A stretch of DNA of 64,000 bases from Butyrivibrio sp. (GTDB lineage Bacteria > Bacillota > Clostridia > Lachnospirales > Lachnospiraceae), in contig JAFUYO010000015.1 of assembly GCA_017470505.1 (NCBI GenBank), positions 124,001 through 188,000 on the forward strand, written 5' to 3'. The notes under the pieces were generated by a model, which saw only the letters and a list, made by a program, of their open reading frames with translations, was not told where the DNA came from and searched no databases. The stretch's first letter is position 1, and each line of letters opens with the position of its first letter. The position numbers were made by a program, and so were the translations under genes. Positions 25,326 through 35,010 of the stretch are shown piece by piece.

Positions 25326-27280
25326 CACTCAACAACTCTCTTAAATTTCTTGTCCAGTTCATACTTCGTCATGGAGATTATCGTAGGTCTCCCATGAGGA
25401 CAGTTGTACGGATTATCAAGTGTCAGAAGCTCATCCAGAAGAGCTTCCATCTCGAGGGTAGTCATATTGGTATTGCCCTTTACTGACGCCTTGCACGCCA
25501 TTGAGGCAATCTTGTAATTGATCACATCAGGTGTTCTGTCGAGGCTTGTCTCGTGTGACAATTCATCCAGGATCTCGATAAACATATCCTTTTCCGAGTC
25601 GCACCCGAAAAGATCAATCGGAATAGCTCTCATGGCATACTCTCTGCCGCCGAAATTTTCAATATTAAATCCCAGTTTTTCAAAATACTGCCTGTAGTTT
25701 AAAAAAAGCTCCTCCTCTGCGCTTGTCAGAGCGACTATGACGGGGGGATTTACCATCTGCGAGAGCATCTCACCTGATTTAAATCTCTTTATCATGCGCT
25801 CATAGTTAACCTTCTCGTGAGCAGCGTGCTGGTCAACAAGGAGCATCTTGTCCTTGTAGGCAATTATCCAGTAGGTAGCGAAGACCTGGCCGAGGATCTC
25901 GTAGTCCTTTACGTTCTCCTTTGTGAGAACCTTCTCATCAAAGAGGTTCAGCTGCACAGGCTTCTCAACCACAACAGTCTCCTCGGATTTGATGATGGGA
26001 TTTATCCTTTCGCTTTTGTCTGCGCTCTTGCCGGACGTATCGCCGAATATCCTGGTCCACACGGCTGTTTTATTTGAGTCCTCTATTCTGATAGGCTCAG
26101 CCGCAACACCGAGGGCAAATACGGGCTCATCTTCATTGTTCCTGTTCTCCTCAAACCTGACCTTCTCAAAGGGCTGCGGGGCCTTCTGAGGAGTGGGTGT
26201 ATCTGAAGCAGGCGAGCCTTTGGAAGGCTCATCTGAAGGGAATGAGTTTTTTTTGTCGTCAGTCTCACCCAAAAGTGCGTCCGGTATCATCTCGTGCTGC
26301 CTTAAGGTGTTCTCGACATTTACCCTGATGAACTCAGAGAGAGCTATCTGGTTGGTAAATCTGACTTCCAGCTTGGCGGGATGTACGTTGACATCGACAT
26401 CCGACGGGTCAAGGCGAAGGTGCAGCACCGCAAACGGGAACTTGTGCATCATCAGGTACTGCTTGTACCCCTCCTCCAGGGCCTTGCTGATGACCTTGTC
26501 CTTTATATATCTTCCGTTGACAAAGAATATCTCGAAATTTCTGTTGGATCTGTTGAGCACGGGCTCTCCGAGATACCCCTCGAGTGTCACTCCGTTCTCA
26601 GTTACATTTATCGGTATCAGACTAACGGAAATGTCACGCCCGTAGATCTTGTAGATAATTTCCTTCAGATCCCCGTTTCCCGAGGTTGAAAATTTGTCAT
26701 CCTTGTTGTTTATGTAGTGAAAAGAAACTGTCGGATTATCGAGGGCAAGGTGCTCCATGACGTCACCGACATAGCTCCCTTCTGTCTGGGGAGTCTTCAG
26801 GAACTTTTTCCTTGCCGGGGTGTTGTAAAAGAGATTTCTGACTATGAGGGTAGTGCCCTCTGGAGCTCCAATGTCGTCAAAAGCCGCCTCCTCGCCTCCG
26901 TTTATGCAGTACCTGCTCCCCACAAGCTCATCCTTCGTCTTGGTTATGAGGTCAACCTGGGCAACAGCTGATATGCTCGATAAGGCCTCACCGCGAAAGC
27001 CAAGTGAATGTATGGTGAAGAGGTCGGATATATCCTTGAGCTTACTGGTTGCATGTCTCTTAAAGGCCTTGCGGATCTGGCTCTTCTCAATTCCCGAGCC
27101 GTTGTCCGTGACCCTTATCATATCAATGCCCCCGCCCTTTATCTCGACAGTGATCGCACTTGCCCCGCTGTCAATAGCGTTCTCCACAAGCTCCTTGACG
27201 ACGCTGGAGGGTCTCTCCACCACCTCTCCGGCAGCAATCTGGTCTATTGTGTTTTTATCAAGCTCATTGATAAATGCCAT
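25325..27280 (-). CDS. mutL: DNA mismatch repair protein MutL
   Basis: The 651-residue protein has the GHKL ATPase domain (VVKELVENAIDSGAS, DNGSGI, GFRGEALSSI), a variable linker (about 335-420) and a C-terminal domain with DQHAAHEKVNYE, matching the DQHAx2Ex4E endonuclease motif of MutL in bacteria without MutH, plus CPHGRPT. It should therefore nick DNA itself. ATG 27280 overlaps the mutS stop and has AGGTGG eight bases upstream. Confidence 0.96.
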   Translation of the reverse strand: MAFINELDKNTIDQIAAGEVVERPSSVVKELVENAIDSGASAITVEIKGGGIDMIRVTDNGSGIEKSQIRKAFKRHATSKLKDISDLFTIHSLGFRGEALSSISAVAQVDLITKTKDELVGSRYCINGGEEAAFDDIGAPEGTTLIVRNLFYNTPARKKFLKTPQTEGSYVGDVMEHLALDNPTVSFHYINNKDDKFSTSGNGDLKEIIYKIYGRDISVSLIPINVTENGVTLEGYLGEPVLNRSNRNFEIFFVNGRYIKDKVISKALEEGYKQYLMMHKFPFAVLHLRLDPSDVDVNVHPAKLEVRFTNQIALSEFIRVNVENTLRQHEMIPDALLGETDDKKNSFPSDEPSKGSPASDTPTPQKAPQPFEKVRFEENRNNEDEPVFALGVAAEPIRIEDSNKTAVWTRIFGDTSGKSADKSERINPIIKSEETVVVEKPVQLNLFDEKVLTKENVKDYEILGQVFATYWIIAYKDKMLLVDQHAAHEKVNYERMIKRFKSGEMLSQMVNPPVIVALTSAEEELFLNYRQYFEKLGFNIENFGGREYAMRAIPIDLFGCDSEKDMFIEILDELSHETSLDRTPDVINYKIASMACKASVKGNTNMTTLEMEALLDELLTLDNPYNCPHGRPTIISMTKYELDKKFKRVVE

Positions 27281-29973
27281 CAGTTTTTCCACCTGTTCTT
27301 TAGATCGCTCTGCAGCTTGTACAGAGTGTTGAGAGCATCCATGGGAGTCAGGGCCGTGATGTCGATCTCCTGAAGGCGCCGCAGTACATCCTCGTCCGTG
27401 ACTGTGTCAAACAGAGACATCTGATCGATGTCGACTTCGTCGTAGTGCGTAACCTTACCCTTTTTGTCCCCTCTGTTGTCCCTTGCAATCGCCTGGACCT
27501 TGTCCGTGATATCGTTGTCGGTGAGCTCAGAGACGATCTCCTTGGCCCTGTCTATCACCATGTCGGGCACTCCCGCGAGCTTTGCAACCTGTATGCCGTA
27601 GCTCTTGTCGGCTCCGCCCTTTATGATTTTTCGAAGGAAAACGATGTCATCGCCGTTTTCCTTGACCGCTATGCAGTAGTTGTTGACGTTGTCCATCTTG
27701 CCCTCGAGCTCAGTCAGCTCGTGGTAATGGGTAGCAAAGAGCGTCTTGGCACCGAGTATCTTGCGGTTTGAGATGTGCTCCGTGACAGCCCAGGCTATGG
27801 CAAGACCGTCATAGGTCGAAGTTCCTCTGCCTATCTCATCGAGTATGAGAAGTGAGTCAGGGGTCGCGTTCCTCAATATATTTGCAACCTCATTCATCTC
27901 GACCATAAAGGTTGACTGACCGCTCCCCAGATCGTCGGATGCCCCGACTCTTGTAAAAATCCTGTCGACAACACAGATATCGGCTTCTTGTGCCGGAACA
28001 AAGCTTCCTATCTGGCTCATCAGGACTATGAGTGCAACCTGCCTCATATAGGTTGACTTTCCCGCCATGTTCGGCCCTGTTATTATCGATATGCAGTGCT
28101 TTTTGTTGTCGAGCAGTGTGTCATTGGATATGAACATATCCGAGGTGTCGAGCATCTGCTCAACGACGGGATGCCGCCCGTCCTTTATGCTGATGAGCCC
28201 TTTTTCGTTAAGTGTTGGCTTTACGTAGTGATTTCTCTCAGCGACATAGGCAAGGGATGCATATACATCCAAAAGAGCTATCGCCTTTGCCGTAGACTGT
28301 ATCCTGTCTATCTCAAGAGCAATCGAGTCCCTTATCCTGCAAAACATCTCATACTCTAAGTTATTGAGCTTATCCTGCGCATTTAAGATGGTATCCTCGA
28401 GTTCTTTCAGCTTTGTGGTGGTATATCTCTCACAGTTGGTCAGCGTCTGCTTTCTTATGAAGTAGTCAGGCACCATGTCCTTGAAGGAATTGGTGACTTC
28501 AAAGGAATAGCCAAATACATTGCTGTACTTGATCCTCAGATTCTTGATGCCCGTCTTTTCGCGCTCCTCTTCCTCGAGCTGCGCAAGCCACTGCTTGCCG
28601 TTTGTCCCTGCCTCTCTGAAGTGGTCTATATCCTTGTCAAAGCCGTCCTTGATTATGCCGCTCTCCTTAATCGCAAGAGGCGGCTCCTCGACGATCGAGG
28701 CATCGATAAGGCCGCAGATGTCACTAAGAGGGTCAAGGGATGAGTAGATACTCTCAAGCCCGGCGTTTTCCTTCACATCTGAAAGAGCGGTTATGACAGC
28801 GGGTATCATTTTAATAGAGTTTCTGAATGCGAGAAGGTCCCTGGGGTTTGCCGTCTTAAAGATTATCCTTGACAGGAGCCTCTCAAGGTCGTAGACGGGA
28901 TTTAAGTACTCCCTTATCTCCTCCCTTGTCACAACATTTTTTACCAGAGCCTGGACTGCATTCTGCCTGAGCTCTATCTCATTTTTATCGATAAGGGGCT
29001 GCTCTATGTAATTGCGCAGAAGCCTTGCTCCCATAGCAGTCCTGGTCTTGTCGAGGACCCACAGTAGTGTCCCCCTCTTCTGCTTGTCGCGCATCGTCTC
29101 CGATAGCTCAAGGTTTCGCCTCGTTGATGAGTCGAGGAGCATGTATTTGGATGTGAGGTAGGGATAAATATGAGTGATATTGCTGATATCAGACTTCTGC
29201 ATATCGATGAGATACTGAAGCAGAGCCCCGCTCGATACCGTTCCGTTCGGAAAATCATCAATCCCGAGCGCTATGAGCGATGAGACCTTAAAGTGCTTCA
29301 TGATAAGCTTCCTGCAGCGGTCATCATCAAAGTATTTCTCCTCGATGGAGCTGATAAATATGCCCTGCCTGCTCCTTAGCTCATCGAGGCCGACCCCTGA
29401 GAGCTCAAAGGCGTTGTTACAGATGATCTCTGTCGGTGAATACTTGCTGATCTCATCCACCACGGCGCGGAGCGAGTCAACCTCTGTCAGATAGTAGTCT
29501 CCGGTTGAGAGGTCCGCAACAGATATGCCTATACTGTCAGGTGAGTAAAAGATACTCATTATATAGTTGTTTTTGCCCTCGTCCATGGCCATGGTGTTGA
29601 GATTCGTGCCGGGTGTAACAACCCTTGTCACTTCTCTTTTTACAATGCCCTTTGCAAGCTTGGGATCCTCCATCTGCTCGCAGATAGCGACCTTGTACCC
29701 CTTCGAGATAAGTCTGTTCAGGTAAGTGTCCACAGCATGAAAAGGAACTCCGCACATCGGAGCCCTCTCTTCAAGTCCACAGGCCTTACCTGTCAGTGTC
29801 AGTTCCAGTTCTTTTGATACAACAAGTGCATCGTCAAAAAATATCTCGTAAAAATCTCCTAATCTGTAAAAGAGAATGCAGTCACCGTACTCCTTTTTGG
29901 TCTGTATGTAATGCTGCATCATGGGAGAAACTTTCTCTATTTCAATGTTATCTATCAGCGTGGTTTTTTCCAC
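27280..29973 (-). CDS. mutS: DNA mismatch repair protein MutS
   Basis: The 897-residue mismatch sensor has the N-terminal FYRLGDFYEIFFDDA (with the mismatch-reading F-x-E), the connector and clamp, and the ATPase domain with Walker A GPNMAGKST, ILDEIGRGTSTYDG and FATHYHEL. GTG 29973 is chosen because AGGGGA is eight bases upstream and it fits family N termini; the frame is open to 30054, overlapping miaB. The 3' end of miaB lies 40 bases upstream. Confidence 0.96.
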   Translation of the reverse strand: MEKTTLIDNIEIEKVSPMMQHYIQTKKEYGDCILFYRLGDFYEIFFDDALVVSKELELTLTGKACGLEERAPMCGVPFHAVDTYLNRLISKGYKVAICEQMEDPKLAKGIVKREVTRVVTPGTNLNTMAMDEGKNNYIMSIFYSPDSIGISVADLSTGDYYLTEVDSLRAVVDEISKYSPTEIICNNAFELSGVGLDELRSRQGIFISSIEEKYFDDDRCRKLIMKHFKVSSLIALGIDDFPNGTVSSGALLQYLIDMQKSDISNITHIYPYLTSKYMLLDSSTRRNLELSETMRDKQKRGTLLWVLDKTRTAMGARLLRNYIEQPLIDKNEIELRQNAVQALVKNVVTREEIREYLNPVYDLERLLSRIIFKTANPRDLLAFRNSIKMIPAVITALSDVKENAGLESIYSSLDPLSDICGLIDASIVEEPPLAIKESGIIKDGFDKDIDHFREAGTNGKQWLAQLEEEEREKTGIKNLRIKYSNVFGYSFEVTNSFKDMVPDYFIRKQTLTNCERYTTTKLKELEDTILNAQDKLNNLEYEMFCRIRDSIALEIDRIQSTAKAIALLDVYASLAYVAERNHYVKPTLNEKGLISIKDGRHPVVEQMLDTSDMFISNDTLLDNKKHCISIITGPNMAGKSTYMRQVALIVLMSQIGSFVPAQEADICVVDRIFTRVGASDDLGSGQSTFMVEMNEVANILRNATPDSLLILDEIGRGTSTYDGLAIAWAVTEHISNRKILGAKTLFATHYHELTELEGKMDNVNNYCIAVKENGDDIVFLRKIIKGGADKSYGIQVAKLAGVPDMVIDRAKEIVSELTDNDITDKVQAIARDNRGDKKGKVTHYDEVDIDQMSLFDTVTDEDVLRRLQEIDITALTPMDALNTLYKLQSDLKNRWKN

Positions 29974-30013
29974 AAAACTATTCCCCTGTTCTAAAAAATA
30001 TATGGTCCGATAT

Positions 30014-31462
30014 TCACACCATCCTGCCCATGTAGTAGAAGCCGTGGCACTCATCCAGCCTCACATTGACAAAGCTCCCGATAAGGCTCTCATCTGCCTC
30101 AAAGTGGACGAGTGTGTTGTTTGACATTCTCCCCGTAAGGAGCCTCTCATCGTGGTCGTTCCGGCCCTCCACAAGGACCTCTTCAACTCTCCCGGAGAGC
30201 TTTAGAGCCTGTTCTTTTGCAGTGTCCTGGACCACCTTTAAGAGCCTGTCAAAATTCTCCTTAACCACATCCTCCGGGACCTGGTCCTCAAACCCTGCAG
30301 CGGGCGTACCTGTCCTCTTGGAGTAAATGAAGGTAAAGGCGTTGTCAAACGAAGCCTTCCTCACAACATCTATGGTGTCGTCAAGCATCTCACTCGTCTC
30401 CCCGGGAAAGCCCACGATGATATCCGTCGTTATCGCGACATCGGGGAGCTTTTTCCTTATTTTGTCCACAAGGGCAAGGTACTGCTCTTTTGTGTACTTC
30501 CTGTTCATTCGGCGAAGTATCTCATTGTTGCCGGCCTGGAGAGGAAGGTGGATATGTCTTGCAATCTTGGGATTTCTCTCAATGACATCTAAGAGCTCGT
30601 CGGAAAAGTCCTTGGGGTGCGGAGTCATGAACCTGACTCTCTTTATTCCGTCAACCTTGCATACCTCCTCAAGAAGAAGCGCAAAGCTGATCCTGTCAGG
30701 GTCATTATCTGCAAAGTCTAGCCCGTAGGAGTTTACGTTCTGACCAAGGAGCATTACCTCTTTTACTCCGTCTCCGGAGAGCTTTTCGCACTCTCTGATG
30801 ATCTCCCTGGGAGAGCGGCTCCTCTCGCGTCCCCTGACATAGGGAACGATGCAGTAGGTGCAGAAGTTGTTGCAGCCGTACATGATATTCACACCGGATT
30901 TAAAGGAATATTTTCTCTTGACCGGAAGGTCCTCGACGATCTTGTCCGTATCCTTCCAGATATCGATGATCATTCTGTCAGACTCAAGTGTAGTGTTTAA
31001 AAGCTCCGCAAATTTATAGATATTGTGCGTGCCGAATATAAGATCAACAAATCTGTAGCTCTTTTGTATCTTCTCGACTGAAGAAGTCTCCTGCATCATA
31101 CATCCGCAGATGGCGACCTTCATATGGGGGTTGTTTTTCTTTAAGTTTCCGAGCTGCCCGAGCCTGCCGTATACTCTCTGGTCCGCGTTATCCCTGACCG
31201 TGCAGGTGTTGTAGATGACAAAATCCGCATCCTCTGAGTCAGTCTCCTCATATCCCGCAAGAGAGAGGGTTGCCAGGAGCTTTTCGGAGTCCCTGGCGTT
31301 CATCTGGCACCCGAAGGTGACAACACAGGCTCTCATCTTTCTTCCGAGTTCTTTTTCAAGAGCAGTAACCTTTTCCTTGGCAAGCTCTATATATTTAAGA
31401 GCCCTTGAGCTCTCCTCGTCCTTAATATCATTTATATTGCTGTTGAGTATATTTCCATTCAT
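30014..31462 (-). CDS. miaB: tRNA-i6A37 methylthiotransferase MiaB
   Basis: This 482-residue radical-SAM enzyme inserts the methylthio group at C2 of i6A37. It has the three N-terminal cluster cysteines (FGCQMNARDSE, YNTCTVR, CGCMMQE), the radical-SAM motif GCNNFCTYCIVPYVRG and a C-terminal TRAM domain. ATG 31462 is assumed, with AAAGGA upstream; TTG 31465 is just before it. It is followed by mutS-mutL-miaA, an order seen across Clostridia. Confidence 0.96.
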   Translation of the reverse strand: MNGNILNSNINDIKDEESSRALKYIELAKEKVTALEKELGRKMRACVVTFGCQMNARDSEKLLATLSLAGYEETDSEDADFVIYNTCTVRDNADQRVYGRLGQLGNLKKNNPHMKVAICGCMMQETSSVEKIQKSYRFVDLIFGTHNIYKFAELLNTTLESDRMIIDIWKDTDKIVEDLPVKRKYSFKSGVNIMYGCNNFCTYCIVPYVRGRERSRSPREIIRECEKLSGDGVKEVMLLGQNVNSYGLDFADNDPDRISFALLLEEVCKVDGIKRVRFMTPHPKDFSDELLDVIERNPKIARHIHLPLQAGNNEILRRMNRKYTKEQYLALVDKIRKKLPDVAITTDIIVGFPGETSEMLDDTIDVVRKASFDNAFTFIYSKRTGTPAAGFEDQVPEDVVKENFDRLLKVVQDTAKEQALKLSGRVEEVLVEGRNDHDERLLTGRMSNNTLVHFEADESLIGSFVNVRLDECHGFYYMGRMV

Positions 31463-31479
31463 CAAAAAACATTTTCCTT

Positions 31480-32712
31480 TTACTTGTAGGCATCTACGAT
31501 TCCAAGGAGAATATCAACAGTCCGCCGCATCTCCTGAACTGAAGCGTATTCGTATTTGCCGTGGTAGTTGTAGCCTCCCGTGCAGAGGTTCGGGCATGGC
31601 AACCCCTTGTAGGACAGCGCCGCGCCGTCCGTGCCGCCCCTAATTGGCACATCGATAGGTGTTATTCCAAGATCTGTCATCGCCTTTTTGGCATTTTCAA
31701 CAAGGTGCATGTGTGGACGGATCTTTTCAATCATATTGTAGTACTGGTCGCGAAGAGTTATCTCTACGGTTCCCTCTCCGTACTTCCTGTTAAGGAAATC
31801 TCCGGCAGCCTTGAACAGCTCCTTCTTTTCGTTAAAAAGCTCTTCGTTGTGGTCGCGGATTATATAGGTTGAAGTCGCGGATTCGGTAGTCCCCTTAATC
31901 TCCCCGAGGTGGAAAAAGCCCTCCCTCTTCTCGGTGTACATGGGATTCTGGAACACGGGAAGGAGCGCGTGAAACTCAAAAAGAATGAGGGATGCGTTTA
32001 CCATCTTCATCTTGGCATCACCGGGATGCACCGAGCGCCCGTTTACCTTGACAATCCCCTCTGCGGCATTGAAGTTCTCATACTCAAGCTCTCCGAGCTT
32101 ACCTCCGTCAACGGTATAGGCGTACTTTGCGCCGAACCTCTCGATATCAAAAAACGCGGTTCCCTCGCCGATCTCCTCATCAGGAGTAAAGGCAATCTCA
32201 ATCTCGCCGTGCCTGATGTCCGGATTCTTTAAAAGGATCTCCGCCATCGTCATGATCTCTGCGACTCCTGCCTTGTCATCTGCTCCAAGCAGCGTCGTCC
32301 CGTCAGTTACGATAAGGTCCTCGCCGATGTGGTTTTTAAGCTCCGGGAAATCTACGGGCGATAACACTACCTTACTGTCTGAAGATAAAACTATGTCTCC
32401 GCCGTCGTAGTTTTCTACGATCCCGGGCTTTACATCCTTGCCCGATACCTCGTCCGAGGTGTCCATATGTGAAATAAATCCGATTGCAGGCGCATCTTCA
32501 TTTCCGCTGTTTGCAGGAATCCTTGCATAGACGTAGCAGTGCTCAGAATCGTAGAATATGTCACTCGCTCCGATTTCAATGAGCTCATCTCTAAGGAGCT
32601 TTGCGAGGTCGTGCTGCTTCATGGTCGAGGGCGAGGTTCCCGTAGAGGAGTCCGACTGCGTATCAACCTTTACATATCTCAAAAATTTCTCTATTACATC
32701 AGCTTTTTCCAT
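31480..32712 (-). CDS. pepT: Peptidase T (tripeptidase)
   Basis: This 410-residue M20-family metallopeptidase removes the N-terminal residue from tripeptides. Zn-site motifs are visible: GFISHMDTSDEVSG, the bridging Asp in TTLLGADDKAG, TPDEEIGEGT, YTVDGG and the C-terminal His in GGYNYHGKYE. Start 32712 has AAAAGGA upstream. It overlaps the GH13-like gene by 14 bases and lies 17 bases before miaB. Confidence 0.95.
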   Translation of the reverse strand: MEKADVIEKFLRYVKVDTQSDSSTGTSPSTMKQHDLAKLLRDELIEIGASDIFYDSEHCYVYARIPANSGNEDAPAIGFISHMDTSDEVSGKDVKPGIVENYDGGDIVLSSDSKVVLSPVDFPELKNHIGEDLIVTDGTTLLGADDKAGVAEIMTMAEILLKNPDIRHGEIEIAFTPDEEIGEGTAFFDIERFGAKYAYTVDGGKLGELEYENFNAAEGIVKVNGRSVHPGDAKMKMVNASLILFEFHALLPVFQNPMYTEKREGFFHLGEIKGTTESATSTYIIRDHNEELFNEKKELFKAAGDFLNRKYGEGTVEITLRDQYYNMIEKIRPHMHLVENAKKAMTDLGITPIDVPIRGGTDGAALSYKGLPCPNLCTGGYNYHGKYEYASVQEMRRTVDILLGIVDAYK

Positions 32713-34747
32713 TTTTTTTTCCTTTTGTGCTTCTCCTTGCAGGTATTTCACGCGCCTTTAGCTTTTTATCAGGAGTTTTATTTTCGCCCTCCTTCTTTGC
32801 CGGGCGGCTCACATAGATCCTGACCGACCTGTCGGCCATGAGCTCTGTGAAAACCTCTGTCTCATTGTTTTCCCTGAGCCTTGGGCGCAGAACTTCTATC
32901 CTGATATCTCTGGGGTCCGTGTCCTTTAAAAGCTCCCACTTAAGGCCGTCGGGAAGCTTGGGAAGAGCCAGTGCCTGGCTGGTCCAGTGCATGTTGAAGG
33001 TCACATATATGAAGGGTTCATCCTTTTCATAAAGGCCGCAGAACAGCATTCCAAGAAGGTGGCTTTGGCCCGTCAGATCAGGTCTCCATGCTTCCTTCCC
33101 ATGACAGGAAAAATCGGGGTATCCGCAGGAAATATGGTCCATGAGTTTAAACGACTCCTTCTCATGGAGAATCCTGTGGCTGAATCTGAACCCTGAAAGG
33201 AATCTGACATATTCCAAAATATCCGGATTTCTCTCCATAGCCTTCCAGTCGACCCAGCCTGTCTCATTGTCCTGACAGTACGGGTTGTTGTTGCCGCCCT
33301 GGCTGTTTCCGAACTCGTCGCCGCTGAATATCATGGGCGTACCCTGTGCCAAAAAGAGCATGGTGAGCGCATTTTTGATCTGCTTGTTGCGGAGGGTCAG
33401 AATGTCGTGCTTGCGGGTCCTGCCCTCAATTCCGCAGTTCCAGCTCAGGTTATTGTCTGATCCGTCCTTGTTGTTCTCGCCGTTCTCCTCATTGTGCTTG
33501 TGCTCGTAGCTGACAAGGTCCATCAGCCTGAAGCCCTCGTAGTTGCACAGGTAATTTATTATACCGTGGTCAGAGCTGTTGCTGGTCATGCTCTTTAAGA
33601 AATCCTGGGCAGTGTTGTCATCGCTCTTTAAAAAGCGCCTCACATTGAAGAGAAACGCATCGTTATAATCGGCAAAGCGCCTCTCAGCCGGGATCCTGCC
33701 CTTATATATACTTCCGTAGTCAAGCCACTCGTACCAGATCTTGACGTCCGTAAAAAGCGGCTCATCCGTGACCAGCCTGTGGGGTATGATGCTGCCCTTT
33801 AAGTGGAAGCCGTCCACGTGGTAGGTGCATCTCCAGAATCTCAGGGCATCTATGATAAGAGTCCCGTTCTCATCATCGTCAAAGTAGAACTGCATGATGA
33901 CTTCGATGCCATTTTCATGCATGGTCTTAACAAATCTCTTGAACTCGTTCTCTGCATCAAACGGATTCTCGCAGTAGGCTGTCCTCGGCGCGAAATAATA
34001 GCCCTTCTTGTAGCCCCAGTAGTTCAGGCGAAGACTCCTGGCATTTTTGCTGGATATGCTCCCGTCCTTGGAAAAGATCTGCCTGCCTCCGTTATTCGGA
34101 GCACTTATGCTCCTTCTGTCTGACTTTTTGTAGAGGTCCTCGACCTCGTTCATCTCATAGGCCGGCATCAGCTCAACAGCCGTAACACCAAGGGACTTAA
34201 GGTATGGGATCTTCTCAATGATCCCTGAAAAAGTGCCTCGCTTTGAAGCCTCAACCTGGCTCGAGGGACTCTTTGTAAAGCCTCTCACATGCAGAAGGTA
34301 TATTAAAGAATCCTCATAGGGAGTCTGCAAAGATACGTCTCCTCCCCAGTCAAAGATGTGGCTGCTCGTCTTAAAATCAGCCTTGTTGTCGAGCTTGGCC
34401 CTTATCTCCGAGTCAGGTACATCCTTGCCGAAAACTTCGAGTCCATGTATATGCTTTGCGTAAGGGTCACAAAAACACTCATCATCTGCATAGTAGTTGT
34501 AGGATTCGTAGCGTGCAATATTGTCAATGCCGCTTATCCTCGCCGAGTATATCGCACCTCTTTTTAGCGAAACAGGAAGCTCAATCTTAAGAGGCGAAGC
34601 CCCCGCATCACTCTCCCCGGGATACAGCGTTATCCCGCATTTTTGAGCATCAGAAAAGACCGCCCTGACCACAAGACTTCTGTCATAGTCAATATAGCAG
34701 CCAAGCGGATATGGTTTTTCTTTGCAGATGCATAAGTTTTCTGTCAT
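32699..34747 (-). CDS. Glycogen-debranching (GlgX/isoamylase)-like GH13 protein, catalytic residues missing
   Basis: The 682-residue protein has the isoamylase-family architecture: an N-terminal CBM48-like part (about 1-130), a GH13 barrel and a C-terminal β domain with a basic tail. Family signatures survive (LNYWGYKKGYYFAP at 241-254, GTPMIFSGDEFGNSQGGNNNPYCQDNETGWVDW-type region around 469-501). The catalytic ones do not: region I reads VIMQFYFD, region II VDGFHLKGS (311-319) where GFRFD is expected, and region IV CNYEGF where CHDGF is expected. Hydrolysis is unlikely; a glycan-binding or regulatory role is inferred. Confidence 0.8.
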   Translation of the reverse strand: MTENLCICKEKPYPLGCYIDYDRSLVVRAVFSDAQKCGITLYPGESDAGASPLKIELPVSLKRGAIYSARISGIDNIARYESYNYYADDECFCDPYAKHIHGLEVFGKDVPDSEIRAKLDNKADFKTSSHIFDWGGDVSLQTPYEDSLIYLLHVRGFTKSPSSQVEASKRGTFSGIIEKIPYLKSLGVTAVELMPAYEMNEVEDLYKKSDRRSISAPNNGGRQIFSKDGSISSKNARSLRLNYWGYKKGYYFAPRTAYCENPFDAENEFKRFVKTMHENGIEVIMQFYFDDDENGTLIIDALRFWRCTYHVDGFHLKGSIIPHRLVTDEPLFTDVKIWYEWLDYGSIYKGRIPAERRFADYNDAFLFNVRRFLKSDDNTAQDFLKSMTSNSSDHGIINYLCNYEGFRLMDLVSYEHKHNEENGENNKDGSDNNLSWNCGIEGRTRKHDILTLRNKQIKNALTMLFLAQGTPMIFSGDEFGNSQGGNNNPYCQDNETGWVDWKAMERNPDILEYVRFLSGFRFSHRILHEKESFKLMDHISCGYPDFSCHGKEAWRPDLTGQSHLLGMLFCGLYEKDEPFIYVTFNMHWTSQALALPKLPDGLKWELLKDTDPRDIRIEVLRPRLRENNETEVFTELMADRSVRIYVSRPAKKEGENKTPDKKLKAREIPARRSTKGKKNGKS

Positions 34748-34875
34748 TTTCTACCTGATTTCTTAGTTCCCTGGTCTTATATCATCTCTCGTTTCAGGTA
34801 CTACCGTTCAATTACTGAACAATAACCATTAGTCATTACATTTTATCACATTTACCTTCAATATGCATCAATTAT

Positions 34876-34979
34876 GCTTAGAATTGTGGTTACGGTCTCG
34901 CTTAGCGAGGCTTTTTCGAGCTTAGCGATACGGATGCCACAATTCTTAGCGAGGTTTTTTCGAGCTTAGAATTGTGGTA
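34876..34979. repeat. Interleaved short repeats upstream of the DUF1292 gene
   Basis: A 25-bp unit (CTTAGCGAGGCTTTTTCGAG plus CTTAG) at 34901-34925 recurs at 34945-34969 with one change. CTTAGAATTGTGGT occurs at 34877-34890 and 34965-34978, and its near-inverse CCACAATTC at 34937-34945 allows a hairpin. The last copy runs into the promoter of the next gene. Confidence 0.75.
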
Positions 34980-34983
34980 CAAT
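34975..34983 (+). promoter_or_regulatory. Extended -10 of the DUF1292 gene
   Basis: TGG-TACAAT ends at 34983, about 28 bases before ATG 35011, with AAAAGGAG in between. The -35 is only a T run. The AATTGTGGTA context is shared with the dut promoter. Confidence 0.5.
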
Positions 34984-35010
34984 GGAAAAAAGCAAGAAAA
35001 GGAGATTTTT

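Noticed and set aside
29974-30054. Longer MutS N terminus overlapping miaB
   Set aside because: The extra residues do not resemble MutS; GTG 29973 has AGGGGA at good spacing and fits the family start.
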